Shown here: positions 63,427 to 64,000 of the stretch, piece after piece
Position numbering within the stretch: position 1 is the first letter of the stretch
Layout: each line of letters starts with the position of its first letter
DNA from: Spirogloea muscicola
Lineage: Eukaryota > Streptophyta > Zygnematophyceae > Spirogloeales > Spirogloeaceae
Direction: 5' to 3'
Length of the DNA: 64,000 nt
Assembly (NCBI GenBank): GCA_009602725.1
Contig: WELB01000285.1
Coordinates: 9,654 to 73,653, forward strand
Position numbers and translations under genes: made by a program
Notes under the pieces: model-generated
What the model saw: the letters and a program-made list of their open reading frames with translations, nothing else
What the model was told of the DNA's origin: nothing
Databases searched by the model: none

Positions 63427-63948
63427 TCAATACGCACGCGTGAGGAGCGGCAGATCCGAAAGACTAGCTGTTGGCAAGCAAACCCCCTGACGAAAGTCAG
63501 AGGCTGCAGCAAGAGCACGGCCAGCTCGCAGGTGCAAGGCGTGGGCCATGGACCACTGAAGGGAAGTGGATAGTCGCATGCGGTAGACTTGGGCAGACGA
63601 GCCAGCGGCGTTGAAGTCAGCCTGCTCCCCTTGCCTGCGGGACACAGCGCGCCACGCAAGCCTGGCAAGCAGGTCGAGCCACATCAAGAGCCCCGTGCAC
63701 AGCCACGGCCAGGGGTACAAACTCGTCTGCAGCCGGGTGGTCTGCCATATTTTGCTGCCTTGCCGCGAGCGGCATTCGCCCCTGCATGGCCGGCTCCCGA
63801 GGCAGAACATCCCAGACTGGAGCGATCCACCAAATCGGTGCTGACCCATCTGCCCATCTGCAATGATGCGCGGGCAGCCGCCCGGCGTGGAGGCCACCAA
63901 ATTGACACGGCGAGTGTGCAGTCCATCCGCCTTCAGTAGGATGGGCAT
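63427..63948 (-). mobile_element. LINE-like C-terminal fragment, third copy in tandem
   Basis: This begins MPILLKADGLHTRRVNLVAS and ends SLSDLPLLTRAY, stop. It includes VYRMRLSTSLQWSMAHALHL. The middle is scrambled relative to the other copies. Minus-strand hairpin units lie between it and the second copy (about 63,285-63,380). Confidence 0.65.
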
Positions 63949-64000
63949 AATGAAAAGTGATCTCGACAGTGTTTCCGCCCCAGGAAAATGCCGAACATGG

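Overview
This window is nuclear DNA from a eukaryotic green alga, most likely a chlorophyte of the Chlorella/Coccomyxa/Trebouxia kind. Nearly every gene is cut by many short introns. The proteins are plant-like: plant-type cytosolic pyruvate kinase, KEA-type antiporter, DRIP-like RING-RAWUL protein, euAP2-like factor, THIC and THI4 with chloroplast-type N-termini. TPP riboswitches lie in 3' regions, there is a short TTTAGGG-like telomeric tract, and first exons are GCC-rich. Exon boundaries were set by hand from reading frame, splice phase and known protein families. I could not run a gene finder or a database search.

Layout. 1-5,060: simple repeats, a minisatellite, broken LINE-like 3' ends and a dense family of short hairpin repeats. 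5,257-6,174: intronless tetra-ubiquitin gene. 6,175-9,513: mostly non-coding, with a foldback element. 9,514-12,161 (-): RING-RAWUL E3-like gene. 12,292-12,471: assembly gap, then the 3' end of an amino-acid permease. 14,041-14,994: repeat debris, telomere-like repeat, poly(A) tract. 15,020-15,828 (+): PP1 inhibitor-3. 16,429-17,885 (-): Golgi Qb-SNARE. 19,220-26,974: a thiamine locus in which THIC (-) and THI4 (+) diverge. THIC has one TPP riboswitch downstream of its stop, and THI4 has three in tandem. 27,614-30,699 (-): double-AP2 transcription factor. 30,830-33,460: repeat debris. 34,862-37,594 (-): pyruvate kinase. 37,706-38,390 (-): COA5/PET191. 38,821-41,663 (+): 2-amino-3-ketobutyrate CoA ligase. 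41,894-44,655 (-): NYN-LOTUS ribonuclease. 45,320-54,511 (+): a bacterial-type DNA polymerase III alpha (DnaE) gene split by more than 20 introns. 55,289-60,602 (-): KEA cation/proton antiporter. 60,604-64,000: repeat debris again.

How the genes work together. THIC (pyrimidine branch) and THI4 (thiazole branch) form a head-to-head pair making the two halves of thiamine. Both transcripts carry TPP aptamers in their 3' regions, so product feedback on both branches is the obvious reading. The other genes are ordinary housekeeping or regulatory genes with no clear shared pathway. The DnaE gene has an N-terminal extension that looks like an organelle transit peptide, which suggests plastid or mitochondrial DNA synthesis.

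The most notable items are the triple tandem TPP riboswitch, the nuclear intron-split DnaE gene, and a family of hairpin/foldback repeats tied to LINE-like 3' ends.
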